Shown piece after piece: positions 19,791 through 26,982 of a stretch of DNA of 45,182 nt; the stretch's first letter is position 1; each line of letters opens with the position of its first letter. This DNA comes from Chromatiaceae bacterium (GTDB lineage Bacteria > Pseudomonadota > Gammaproteobacteria > Chromatiales > Chromatiaceae). The notes beneath the pieces were generated by a model that was not told the origin of the DNA, did not search any database, and saw nothing but the letters and a program-made list of their open reading frames with translations. Made by a program: the position numbers and the translations under genes. The stretch covers positions 1 to 45,182 of the forward strand of contig JAJDOL010000257.1 in the NCBI GenBank assembly GCA_022340195.1, in the 5' to 3' direction.

Positions 19791-19869
19791 GTAGCCCGGT
19801 TGAAGCGCAGCGGAATCCGGGAAACCAATCACAACAACCCTGGATTGCGCTGCGCTCCATTCAGGCTAC
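19791..19869. repeat. Inverted pair of REP-like elements upstream of recC
   Basis: Two copies of a roughly 31-base element face each other: GTAGCCCGGTTGAAGCGCAG... at 19791-19821, and its reverse-strand partner at 19838-19869, which reads GTAGCCTGAATGGAGCGCAG... on the minus strand. They differ at several positions. Such head-to-head pairs are typical of REP/BIME elements mobilised by REP-associated tyrosine transposases (established for the class; not shown here). They sit about 20 bases upstream of the recC start. Confidence 0.75.
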
Positions 19870-19917
19870 GGCCGTTGCGACATATCGGGCATCGTCGGAT
19901 TCGCCTCATGAGCTATG

Positions 19918-20000
19918 AAGGTTGGGCCGACGGAGGAGGCCAAACAATCAATGGGTTACTGAACAATCTTTGTTGGGCCTCGTACCTCGGCCCAACCTAC
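19918..20000. repeat. Inverted pair of GTTGGG palindromic repeats
   Basis: The right element (19971-20000) is an intact palindrome, GTTGGGCC (19972-19979) and GGCCCAAC (19989-19996). The left element (19918-19946) is an inverted, eroded copy beginning AAGGTTGGGCCGACGG. They are the same family as 5630-5659 and different from the GTAGCCC family just upstream. Confidence 0.7.
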
Positions 20001-20065
20001 CGGTTCAGGTTGTTTCTGAACCGTCCCTTGGGCGGTTGGATTTCCCGTCCCTCGAGCGTGCGCCG

Positions 20066-20272
20066 TCACGCACTATCGGCAGGGCATCCGCCCAGCGCGA
20101 GCAAGAAGCCCCCGACGGCCTTCGCTTGCGCTACCGGACGCCGTCCATCGGGCGAATGGCATGTACTCGAGAGGCGGAAGCCGAGGTTGTTGTTGCGGTA
20201 GGCGGAGCGGCAGTTGTCGGCGTCGTTGTTGAAGGCGCCGCCGCGGATGACCCGCTTGGAGCCCGTTTCCCG
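20066..20272 (-). pseudogene. C-terminal fragment of a formylglycine-generating-enzyme-like protein
   Basis: On the minus strand a 69-codon open frame starts right after an in-frame TGA (20273-20275). Its first half reads as the end of an FGE-sulfatase/C-type-lectin-fold domain: GSKRVIRGGAFNNDADNC followed by RSAYRNNNLGFRLSS. The frame then runs into unrelated sequence before its stop. No other part of such a gene is present, so this is a remnant. The Asn-rich R-x-x-RGG-x-NN...NNN-x-GFR signature is also characteristic of variable proteins of diversity-generating retroelements, although no reverse transcriptase is in the window. It overlaps the 5' end of the opposite-strand DUF4338 frame. Confidence 0.6.
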
Positions 20273-20282
20273 TCAGCCCTCG

Positions 20283-21272
20283 ATGGGGGAGTCTAGCACC
20301 ATCCGGCGGCGCACGGCGCAGGCAGAGCCCGGTGCGCTGCTGGAGGCGGCAGTGCACGAGCTCGAGGATCTGCGCCTGGAGGTGGTAGGACGAAGCGCCA
20401 GCGCGCTGTGGAATGAATACATCGATCGCTACCACTATTTGGGTTACAGGCCGCTGCCCGGGGCGCAGCTGCGTTACTTCGCCTACGCCGGGGAGCGCGT
20501 GGTGGGTCTGCTCGGTTTCGGGGCGGCGGCCTGGAAGAGCGGGCCGCGTGATGAGTGGATCGGCTGGAGTCGTGAGCAGCGCCACCGCAACCTGCACGGG
20601 ATTGTCAATAATGCCCGTTTTTTGATTCCGCCCTGGATTCGCGTCGCCTCATTGGCCAGTAAGCTGTTGGCGATGGCTGCACGGGCGCTGCCGGCGCACT
20701 GGGTAGGGCGTTACGGGTATCGGCCGGTGTTGCTGGAAACCTTCGTGGAGTCGGAGCGTTTCACCGGGACCTGCTGCCGGGCGGCGAACCGGACCTGCGT
20801 GGGCCAGACGCAGGGCCGGGAATTGGAGCAGCTACGCTGCGGGGCGTGCGGCGCCTTGTTCGTGGCCCACATGCCACCCGCGGCGGGTCAGGAAACCTAT
20901 GATCTGAGCCTCGAGGTGAATCTGGCCGTGGCCCATTATCACCTGGGCCTGCCGTTTAAGCGCATCGAGTCCTTCCAGCAGCTGGCGGGGATGCCGTTGC
21001 CCGACGCCACCCAATGGGAGCTGGTCGAGCAGGTCGCCGATAGTACCCATCCGCTCTACGAGTACCTCGAGCGCCTCGGCGCCCAGCAGCCGCTGGTCTA
21101 CCAGGACGACACCGGCGCGCGCATCCTGTCGCTGATCGCCGAAAACCAGGCCGACCCGCCACCTGAGCGCAGGGGCACAGGGGTCAGAGCCCTTTACCTC
21201 CGTAGTGTTGCATTGTGCAGTCGCTGGAGTATCGTCGGGGAATGCCGGACTTCCGTTTCACGAGTACTTTGA
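20283..21272 (+). pseudogene. DUF4338 (DruA-like) / IS66 transposase chimera
   Basis: A continuous 329-codon frame is a chimera of two families. Residues about 25-180 match DUF4338, the family of the Druantia protein DruA that is also carried by transposable elements: WNEYIDRYHYLGYRPLPGAQ, FGAAAWK, WIGWSREQR, NARFLI, then YGYRPVLLETFVES. The usual N-terminal 100 or more residues are absent. From about residue 185 the sequence switches to the IS66 transposase core: CGACG, YDLSLEVNLAVAHYHLGLPF and VYQDDTGARIL with its first catalytic Asp. It breaks off after PPPERRG at about 21175, running into unrelated DNA to a chance stop at 21272. Neither half is complete, so I treat it as a fused remnant of mobile elements, although the open frame could still be expressed. 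Confidence 0.65.
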
Positions 21273-21483
21273 ACGGGAAGTTCTGCGCAAGCGGCCTTAC
21301 CTGAAGAAGGAGTGGTGCATCTTCGTTGTCGAGAACCCGGTTCGGTGGGAGCCGCAAGAAGGCAATCGGTATCGATTCTGGGCGCCGATCCCTGAGCTTG
21401 GCGGGCGTTTTTTGCGAGTGGTCACGCTCGCCGACAAGACGAGGATCCACAACGCGTTCCCTGACAGAGGCTTTCGGCCATGA
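21205..21483 (+). CDS. Toxin-like partner of a DUF2283 protein
   Basis: Up to 92 residues. The conserved body is HEYFEREVLRKRPYLKKEWC, then RFWAPIPELGGRFLRVVTL and IHNAFPDRGF. I recognise it as the small protein that is commonly encoded just before DUF2283 proteins; the pair is usually treated as a probable toxin-antitoxin module (DUF4258-like partner). The N-terminus is doubtful. The in-frame start is a GTG at 21205 inside mobile-element-like DNA. An ATG at 21243 would give MPDFRF but is one base out of frame with the conserved body, as if a single base had been lost near 21255. It ends with a 4-base ATGA overlap into the DUF2283 gene, which supports co-translation. Confidence 0.55.
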   Translation: MLHCAVAGVSSGNAGLPFHEYFEREVLRKRPYLKKEWCIFVVENPVRWEPQEGNRYRFWAPIPELGGRFLRVVTLADKTRIHNAFPDRGFRP

Positions 21484-21698
21484 GGTTGAACTACTATCCC
21501 GACACCGATTCGCTCTACATCGACCTGTCGGAGCAGCCCAGTGTCGATAGCCTGGAGATATCAGAGGGCGTGGTGCTCGATTACGACGCCGCGGGCAATC
21601 TAGCCGGCATCGATATTGACAATGCGAGCGCCAAGGTCGAGCTCAGGAAGCTGATTCTCAGTCGACTCCCGGGCGAAGTGGAGACCGACGCTGCATAG
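21480..21698 (+). CDS. DUF2283 domain protein (putative antitoxin)
   Basis: A 72-residue protein with the DUF2283 hallmark at its N-terminus, YYPDTDSLYIDLSEQ, followed by SLEISEGVVLDYDAAGNLAGIDIDNA. Proteins of this family are short, acidic and encoded beside small YFER...-type proteins, as here with an ATGA overlap. The antitoxin role is an inference from that recurring pairing; the biochemical function of the family is not firmly established. The gene looks intact at normal length, in contrast to its mobile and decayed surroundings. Confidence 0.75.
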   Translation: MRLNYYPDTDSLYIDLSEQPSVDSLEISEGVVLDYDAAGNLAGIDIDNASAKVELRKLILSRLPGEVETDAA

Positions 21699-21763
21699 AC
21701 CGAAGCTGCATAGCGCAGAACGGAATAAGTCAGGCGCCAGGCTCAATTTCGGAACAGACAGCC

Positions 21764-21905
21764 CGCGTAGGGCGGAGCTCCGATAGGAGATTCCGTCAAT
21801 TGGCCGGGAGGCGCCTCGTCCGATCCACGCGCGGACCTCAACCGGGGCGTGTCGGCGTTCTGGTGGATGGCACGATAGCGGATAGCCGCGCGGGCATCCG
21901 CCCTA
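21764..21905. repeat. Inverted GTAGGGCGGA-type repeats
   Basis: A third repeat family. The left copy, GCGTAGGGCGGAGCTCCG, starts at 21765. The right copy on the opposite strand (21878-21905) contains a palindrome with arms GCGGAT (21878-21883) and ATCCGC (21896-21901) and ends CCTAC. The pair brackets about 90 bases of unrecognised DNA next to the broken regulator. Confidence 0.55.
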
Positions 21906-21939
21906 CGAAAGCGGAATCCCGTAACGCGCGATCGATGTC

Positions 21940-22368
21940 GGGGCGCGCTATGGCTCACCAGCCCGCCGAGATGCTCCCAGTCGCCCAGCGCCTGCCACAG
22001 ACCCACTGCCGCGCCGGTCTAGCCGGCAGCTTCGAGAATGGTCGCCGCCCGGCGCTGCTCTTGCTCGCGCCGCCCGGCGCTGAAGCTCTCGCAGCCGAGC
22101 TTCAATAGAAACGCACGGAACAGGTCATGATATTGGTAGCCGAGTTCGGCGGTTTCCTTGCGAACGGGAAAGAAGTGGCGTCGCACCAGGGCATCGAGCA
22201 GTGCCTTCGCCCCCTCCCCCCCCGTCATTTGGTCGGCCATGGCAGCCGTTCGTAATTGTCGAACAACAGAACGAAGGGCAGGGCGAGGCGCGAGCACAGG
22301 GCTTGAAAATAACGGCGGGTAAAGGTGGCGACGTCACCCTGATATTCCGGCGTCAGCAGCGGCAATGG
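21940..22368 (-). pseudogene. MalT-like ATP-dependent regulator, decayed fragment
   Basis: Three pieces of one large regulator family (MalT/LuxR-type signal-transducing ATPases) lie in order on the minus strand. First, at 22368-22240, PLPLLTPEYQGDVATFTRRY then FQALCSRLALPFVLLFDNYE, which leads to the Walker-B-like aspartate. Second, at about 22230-22022, ALLDALVRRHFF...GYQYHDLFRAFLL...RAATILEAAG. Third, after an in-frame TAG (22019-22021), GAAVGLWQALGDWEHLGGLV. Between the first and second pieces most of the ATPase domain is deleted and the frame changes at a G-rich run (about 22218). The N-terminal Walker A region and the C-terminal HTH are absent. This is plainly a dead gene. Confidence 0.65.
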
Positions 22369-22815
22369 TGAATGATCACACTTTGGACTGTTTTCGGCAT
22401 CGACAGGTCGCAGTGCCCTATCCCGAACAAGAAGACTCGATGGACCGGGAAGGGTGAAAACCGGATCTCATACTGACAGATCGAGGAAAGAGCCCCAGCT
22501 TCAGACGGATGCAACGCGTTCCGGAATATTAAGCGGAGCTCGCTCGCAGTCATCCCGATCGGCGGAATTCCCGTCGACCACGCGAACAGAATTTGGCGCG
22601 ATTCCGCTCATCGAATTTCGCCGGTTCCCTGCTGCACGGTTGACTAACTCTTTGTCTGCTATTCTGTAACGAGACTATCGTCCCCACTTGGCGCGACGGT
22701 TGCTATCCTCAGATACCGTTCTCGCTCACCGCTCGTTAACAAAAACAAGATGTTGAACGTAAGAATGGTCGATTGATTGCTACCTAATAAGACTCACCAT
22801 GTAGGAGGATTCCAA
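22369..22815. other. Intergenic region upstream of the TRAP operon
   Basis: About 450 bases without a recognisable gene. It contains the sigma-54 promoter candidate at 22688-22704, a leader of about 100 nt, and a strong AGGAGG (22803-22808). A TTGACT at about 22643 has no properly spaced -10 hexamer. Confidence 0.5.
22688..22704 (+). promoter_or_regulatory. Sigma-54 promoter candidate for the TRAP operon
   Basis: TTGGCGCGACGGTTGCT matches the -24/-12 consensus YTGGCACGRNNNTTGCW at every defined position except one (G for A). GG and GC are exactly 10 bases apart, as required. Transcription would start near 22715, giving a leader of about 100 nt before the solute-binding protein gene. RpoN control with a two-component activator is well known for dicarboxylate TRAP systems, so the context fits. 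No activator gene or enhancer site was identified here. Confidence 0.65.
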
Positions 22816-23787
22816 GTGAAAATGAACCGCAGATCCGTTCTTATCGCGACTGCAGCACTTCTGAGCTGCGCGCTCGCAATCCCCTCGGTCAGCCTCGCCG
22901 CCAAGCGCATCGTGTTCGGCGGCGGTCCTGCCGGCGGCACCTTCCAGGTCGTCGCCAACTCCATCCAAACCTACGGGCCTGTCAAGAAATCGAAAGACTA
23001 CAAGGTCAAGGCTCAGTCCTCCGCCGGCTCTGTCGAAAACCTGCGTAAGGTCAACCAAGGCAAGATGCAGTTCGGCGTTGTCTACTCCGGGCACGTCTAT
23101 CTCGGCCGTGAGGGAAAGCTGAAGAACGACACCAAGAAGTACGAAGACGTGCTTGCCGTCGCCTACCTCTACGGCGCACCGGCGCAGCTGGTGGCACGTA
23201 AGGACTCGGGTATCAAAAGCACCAAGGACCTGGATGGAAAGAAAGTCGGCGTCGGCAACGCCGGATCCGGTGCCTTCGCAAACTGCGAGCTCTTCTTCAC
23301 CCACATGGGCGTCTGGGACAAGATCGAGCGCAACGCCATGGGCTATAACGACGCCGCCAACGCCTTCGGCAACAACCAGCTCGACGCCTTCTGGTTGTTC
23401 ACCGCCTTTCCCAGCGGCGCCGTCATCATGGCCGCTCAGACCAACGATATCGAGCTGGTCGACCTGGGCAAGGACGCGACCGAGAGCGGCTTCTACGACA
23501 AGTATCCCTACTTCACCAAGCTCGAAATCCCAGCGGGTACCTACAAGGGCGTCGATGAGCCGGTACCCTCCTTCCAGGATTCCGCCCTCTGGGTCGCCAA
23601 CAGCAAGGTCCCTGACGAGGTGGTCTACGACCTGCTCTCCAAGATCTACACGGAGGAAGGGCTAGCGTACATGCGCGGTCAGAAGAAGACCTTCAAGGAA
23701 ATGGCGGTCGAAACCGGCGCCAACGGCATCGTCACGCCCATGCACCCGGGTGCCGAGAAGTTCTGGAAAGAGAAAGGGATTCTCTGA
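22816..23787 (+). CDS. TAXI family TRAP transporter solute-binding protein
   Basis: A 323-residue periplasmic binding protein of the TAXI class, which feeds a fused TRAP permease. The signal peptide is MNRRSVLIATAALLSCALAI... with probable cleavage near SLAA. The mature part starts with the typical KRIVFGGGPAGGTFQVVAN block, followed by SAGSVENLRKVNQGKMQFGV, and later KKVGVGNAGSGAF and TPMHPGAEKFWKEKG. AGGAGG (22803-22808) lies 7 bases before the GTG at 22816, so I use that start; an ATG two codons later is possible. TAXI proteins bind small organic acids or amino acids such as glutamate; the ligand here cannot be read from sequence. Confidence 0.93.
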   Translation: MKMNRRSVLIATAALLSCALAIPSVSLAAKRIVFGGGPAGGTFQVVANSIQTYGPVKKSKDYKVKAQSSAGSVENLRKVNQGKMQFGVVYSGHVYLGREGKLKNDTKKYEDVLAVAYLYGAPAQLVARKDSGIKSTKDLDGKKVGVGNAGSGAFANCELFFTHMGVWDKIERNAMGYNDAANAFGNNQLDAFWLFTAFPSGAVIMAAQTNDIELVDLGKDATESGFYDKYPYFTKLEIPAGTYKGVDEPVPSFQDSALWVANSKVPDEVVYDLLSKIYTEEGLAYMRGQKKTFKEMAVETGANGIVTPMHPGAEKFWKEKGIL

Positions 23788-23808
23788 TCTTCCAGCCAAG
23801 CACCGCAT

Positions 23809-23830
23809 GGCGGGACCGAAAGGTCCCGCC
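23809..23830 (+). promoter_or_regulatory. Intra-operon hairpin with GNRA tetraloop
   Basis: A perfect 9-bp stem, GGCGGGACC (23809-23817) with GGTCCCGCC (23822-23830), is closed by a GAAA tetraloop. It lies 22 bases after the binding-protein stop, and no U-tract follows. Such hairpins between a periplasmic-binding-protein gene and its permease gene commonly stabilise the 5' message or attenuate the downstream one, giving excess binding protein. That role is inferred from position. Confidence 0.65.
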
Positions 23831-23923
23831 GTTGGCACCGAGCTTGTCGCACAACCCTGTACCGCGAGTCTGTCTGGAGCATTCGCGTTACTTCGCGACG
23901 GCGGCGTGACGAGGAGGAGGAGC

Positions 23924-25927
23924 GTGTTCGAAAAACTCAACAAGATTGAACAAATAATATTCGACGTCCTGGCGTTGTTTCTGGTCCTTTTCTACTCCTA
24001 CTCGGCGGTACTGGAGCCCGCGTCCACGGAGTACCACCGCGGCATCTACGTTCTCATCACTTACATCCTGGTGTTCATGATCTACCAGACTCCGGGGAAG
24101 CTCGGCCGGGTGGTGGATTACCTGCTGATCGCCGCCTCTGTCGTCACCATCACCTACTGGATCGCAAATTTCGAGGTCATCGCCTATCGCGCCGGGGCCG
24201 AGACCGAGTTGGACAAATGGATCGCCATGGTGGGCGTTTTGATCGGCATCGAGCTCGCTCGCCGGGTCGTCGGCAGCGTCTTCGTCGTCGTAGGCGCCAT
24301 CATGCTCCTCTACGGGGTCTACGGGGAGTATGCCCCGGAGCTGATCTCCCATGCCGGCGACACCTTCCCCGACCTGTGCACCAGCATCTTCTACAAGAGC
24401 GACGGCGTGTTCGGGATCATGGCCAACGTGCTGGCCACCTACATCATCCTATTCGTGATATTCGGTGCCTTCCTCGAGGCCAGCGGCGCCCAACGCTTCT
24501 TTATCGACTTCCCACTCGCGGCGGTCGGTGACAAGATCGGCGGCCCGGCAAAGGTGTCGGTTATCGCCAGCGGGCTGTTCGGCTCCATCTCCGGCAGCGC
24601 CATCGCCAACACCGTGTCCACCGGCGCCTTCACCATCCCCATGATGAAGAAGGCCGGCTTCAAGCCCCACGTCGCCGGCGGTATCGAGCCGGCCGCCTCC
24701 ATCGGCGGCATGTTCATGCCCCCCATCATGGGCGCCGGCGGCTTCATCATGGCCGAGCTCACCGGCGTCCCCTATTCCCAGATCATGCTGGTGGCCATCT
24801 TTCCGGCCCTCATGTACTTCTTCAGCGTGTTCATGATGGTCCATTACGAGGCCAAGCGGTTCGATATCCGCGGCGAGAAGTCCGAAACCAAGGCCTCGGA
24901 TATCTTCAGGAAAGAGTGGATCTTCATCATGCCGCTGGTGGTGATCACCATCTTCATGCTCACCGGCTATTCGCCCGGTTATTCGGCGATCCTGGGACTT
25001 GCCACCTGTATCCTCGTCAGCCACAAGCTGATGGAGACCAAAATCGACCTGACCCTGTCCTATATGATGCTCTTCGTGCTCGCCATCGGCTGGCTGGCTG
25101 CGGGAATGAGCTGGGCGATGGGGCCGAGCGCCGGAACCTCGTTCAATGCGCTGCTCAGCGCGCCCGCCCGATGGATCACCGCGATCCTCTCGCCCATGAT
25201 CGGCGAAGCAAACCTGGAAGACTTTCAGGAAGCACTCGCCGCTAACCTGCCCCTCATCTACGGCCTGATTTTTGCTGTGATCCTGCTCTTTTGGCGGCGT
25301 TCGCGAGGTGCCGATATCAAGACGGAGATGCACAGATTCGTTGTTGCCTCGCGCCAGGGCACCATATCCAGCCTCAAGATCGGCGCCACCGTCGGCGTGA
25401 TCGGAATCATCATCGGCGTGCTCACCTACAGCGGCCTGGTGCTCACCTTCGCCGACATTGTCATCGAGCTCGCCGACGGCAGGCTGTGGCTGACCATTCT
25501 GCTCGTCGCCCTGGCCTCCCTGGTCCTCGGCATGGGCGTTCCCGTGACCGCCGCCTACCTCATAACGGCCGTGGTCGCGGTCCCGGCCCTGACCGAGCTG
25601 GGTGTCAACCCTATCGCGGCCCACATGATCGTCTACTGGCTGTCCCAGGACTCGAACATCACGCCACCCGTGTGCATCGCCGCCTTCGCCGGGGCGACCA
25701 TCGCCGGAGCCAACATGTGGAAAACAGCCTTCACCGCCTTTAAGTTCGCCAAGTTTTTGTACCTCGGCCCATTCCTGTTCGGATATGTACCGGCCTTCTC
25801 CCTGGACGGCAGCGCCATGGACATCGTCATTGCCTTCGTCCTGATCATCTTTGGAACCTGGGCCTACTCCTGGCTGCTCAGCGGTATCTGGCTGAAGCGA
25901 TTCGAGAGAAAGCCCGCCGTGGCCTGA
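23924..25927 (+). CDS. TRAP transporter fused permease (TAXI type)
   Basis: A 667-residue inner-membrane protein that fuses the small (DctQ-like) and large (DctM-like) TRAP subunits, as is usual for TAXI systems. Hydrophobic helices run through nearly the whole length. Family blocks include FGSISGSAIANTVSTGAFTI, GGIEPAASIGGMFMPPIMGA and, in the second half, LVLGMGVPVTAAYLI and QDSNITPPVCIAAFAGA. The start is the GTG at 23924, preceded by GAGGAGGAGG; the frame is open 58 codons further upstream, but that stretch covers the hairpin and has no family resemblance. It imports the ligand bound by the preceding protein, driven by an ion gradient. Confidence 0.93.
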   Translation: MFEKLNKIEQIIFDVLALFLVLFYSYSAVLEPASTEYHRGIYVLITYILVFMIYQTPGKLGRVVDYLLIAASVVTITYWIANFEVIAYRAGAETELDKWIAMVGVLIGIELARRVVGSVFVVVGAIMLLYGVYGEYAPELISHAGDTFPDLCTSIFYKSDGVFGIMANVLATYIILFVIFGAFLEASGAQRFFIDFPLAAVGDKIGGPAKVSVIASGLFGSISGSAIANTVSTGAFTIPMMKKAGFKPHVAGGIEPAASIGGMFMPPIMGAGGFIMAELTGVPYSQIMLVAIFPALMYFFSVFMMVHYEAKRFDIRGEKSETKASDIFRKEWIFIMPLVVITIFMLTGYSPGYSAILGLATCILVSHKLMETKIDLTLSYMMLFVLAIGWLAAGMSWAMGPSAGTSFNALLSAPARWITAILSPMIGEANLEDFQEALAANLPLIYGLIFAVILLFWRRSRGADIKTEMHRFVVASRQGTISSLKIGATVGVIGIIIGVLTYSGLVLTFADIVIELADGRLWLTILLVALASLVLGMGVPVTAAYLITAVVAVPALTELGVNPIAAHMIVYWLSQDSNITPPVCIAAFAGATIAGANMWKTAFTAFKFAKFLYLGPFLFGYVPAFSLDGSAMDIVIAFVLIIFGTWAYSWLLSGIWLKRFERKPAVA

Positions 25928-25961
25928 TACTCGAAAATCAAGAAACCACAGGGCGACAAGT

Positions 25962-26504
25962 ATGACGATCAACAGCGAGCTGCCGAAGATCGGATTCGAG
26001 AAGATCCTCTATATCACCGATCTGTCCGACAGCGGCCGCATGGCCTTCCCTTACGCGGCGAGCCTCGCCCACAAGTACGGTGCGGAGCTCACGGTTTTTC
26101 ACGTGGTAGAGGCCCACGACTTCGAGAAATACCTGGTGGGCTACATCAGCGAGCCCCTGTGGGAAGAGATCAGGAACCGCAACCTGAACGAGGCGCGGCA
26201 GTTGCTGATCGACCGCAAGCGTGATGACACCGCCATCAAGTCCAGTGTCGACGAGATGTTCCGCGAGTCGATGTCCAAACTGGAACATCCCTATGTCACC
26301 TACGACGTGGCCATCGACCTCGGCGACCCGGTGGAACGGATCCTGGCCAAGGCCCACAAGGGCAACTACGACCTGTTGATCATGGCCAAGCACGGGCACG
26401 GCATCTTCAAAGGCGCCCTGATGGGCGACACCTGCCTGCGCGTCGTTCACCGATGCCAAAAACCGGTTCTCATCGTCGAGGTTCCGCCCAAGGACGAGGA
26501 CTGA
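25962..26504 (+). CDS. Universal stress protein (UspA family), TRAP-associated
   Basis: A 180-residue single Usp domain. It has the N-terminal strand FEKILYITDLSDSGRMAFPY, an Asp at the nucleotide-binding position, and the C-terminal ATP-binding loop pattern MAKHGHGIFKGALMGDT followed by VVHRCQKPVLIVEV. A UspA gene at the end of a TRAP operon is a recurring arrangement; in the ectoine TRAP system TeaABC the Usp protein TeaD modulates transport. A similar regulatory role is inferred here. It begins 34 bases after the permease stop and ends 10 bases from the convergent cytochrome gene, with no obvious terminator between. Confidence 0.9.
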   Translation: MTINSELPKIGFEKILYITDLSDSGRMAFPYAASLAHKYGAELTVFHVVEAHDFEKYLVGYISEPLWEEIRNRNLNEARQLLIDRKRDDTAIKSSVDEMFRESMSKLEHPYVTYDVAIDLGDPVERILAKAHKGNYDLLIMAKHGHGIFKGALMGDTCLRVVHRCQKPVLIVEVPPKDED

Positions 26505-26514
26505 TCCCGAGCGG

Positions 26515-26982
26515 TCATTGTCGACGGACGCGAAAGCCCTCATGGCAGGCCACGCACTGCTGCATCACCTGCGACAAGGCACCGAATGCGGCGCCCAAGT
26601 CGCCGGTCACTTCGGCGTCGCGCGCGGTGACGGCGAAGCGGCTTGCCGCGCGGTGCATGGCGACGCCGATCGCACGCATCGGCTCGGGCATGAAGGGCGC
26701 AATGTGCGCCGCGCCATGCGCCTGCATGGCGCTCATGCCCAAGCGACCCTCCGCCGTCTCGGCCGCGGCCTCGTACTCGCCCACGGCGAGTTGCCGGGTT
26801 ATGGCTTCGAGCGCCAGCAAGTGGTCGCGCATGTTCGCGAGCATGTGGTCTTGCATCGGCGGTGGCAGCTCGACCCGCTGGCGGGTGTCCTCGGCCGGCA
26901 CGGTCTGGGCGGCGGCGCTTATGAGCAGGGGAACGAGTAGCGCCAGGAGCGGCCTGCGCCCAGTTGGGTAGCACCGCTTCAT
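26515..26982 (-). CDS. Periplasmic c-type cytochrome (cytochrome c'/c556-like)
   Basis: A 155-residue exported protein with a signal peptide (RRPLLALLVPLLISAAAQTV) and a mainly helical mature domain. A single heme-binding motif, CVACH, lies near the C-terminus (residues 143-147). A C-terminal CXXCH after a four-helix region is the layout of the cytochrome c'/c556 group. I chose the ATG at 26982, which overlaps the preceding gene by 4 bases (ATGA). It is the last gene of the ars operon. An electron-transfer or redox-sensing role is plausible, but its link to arsenic is by position only. Confidence 0.8.
   Translation of the reverse strand: MKRCYPTGRRPLLALLVPLLISAAAQTVPAEDTRQRVELPPPMQDHMLANMRDHLLALEAITRQLAVGEYEAAAETAEGRLGMSAMQAHGAAHIAPFMPEPMRAIGVAMHRAASRFAVTARDAEVTGDLGAAFGALSQVMQQCVACHEGFRVRRQ

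Noticed and set aside
19770-19832. 21-codon N-terminal extension of recC
   Set aside because: It translates a REP-like repeat; the conserved family start is the internal MLQIYHSN.
20283-21272. A functional Druantia defence locus
   Set aside because: Only a DruA-like core is present, truncated and fused to IS66; no DruB-E helicase or nuclease partners are nearby.
22642-22668. Sigma-70 promoter with TTGACT and TATTCT before the TRAP operon
   Set aside because: The spacing is only 14 bases, too short; the sigma-54 site just downstream is far better.
24449-25972. 507-codon minus-strand frame opposite the TRAP permease
   Set aside because: Its His/Gly/Asp-rich composition is the antisense image of membrane-helix codons; the plus-strand permease is unmistakable.
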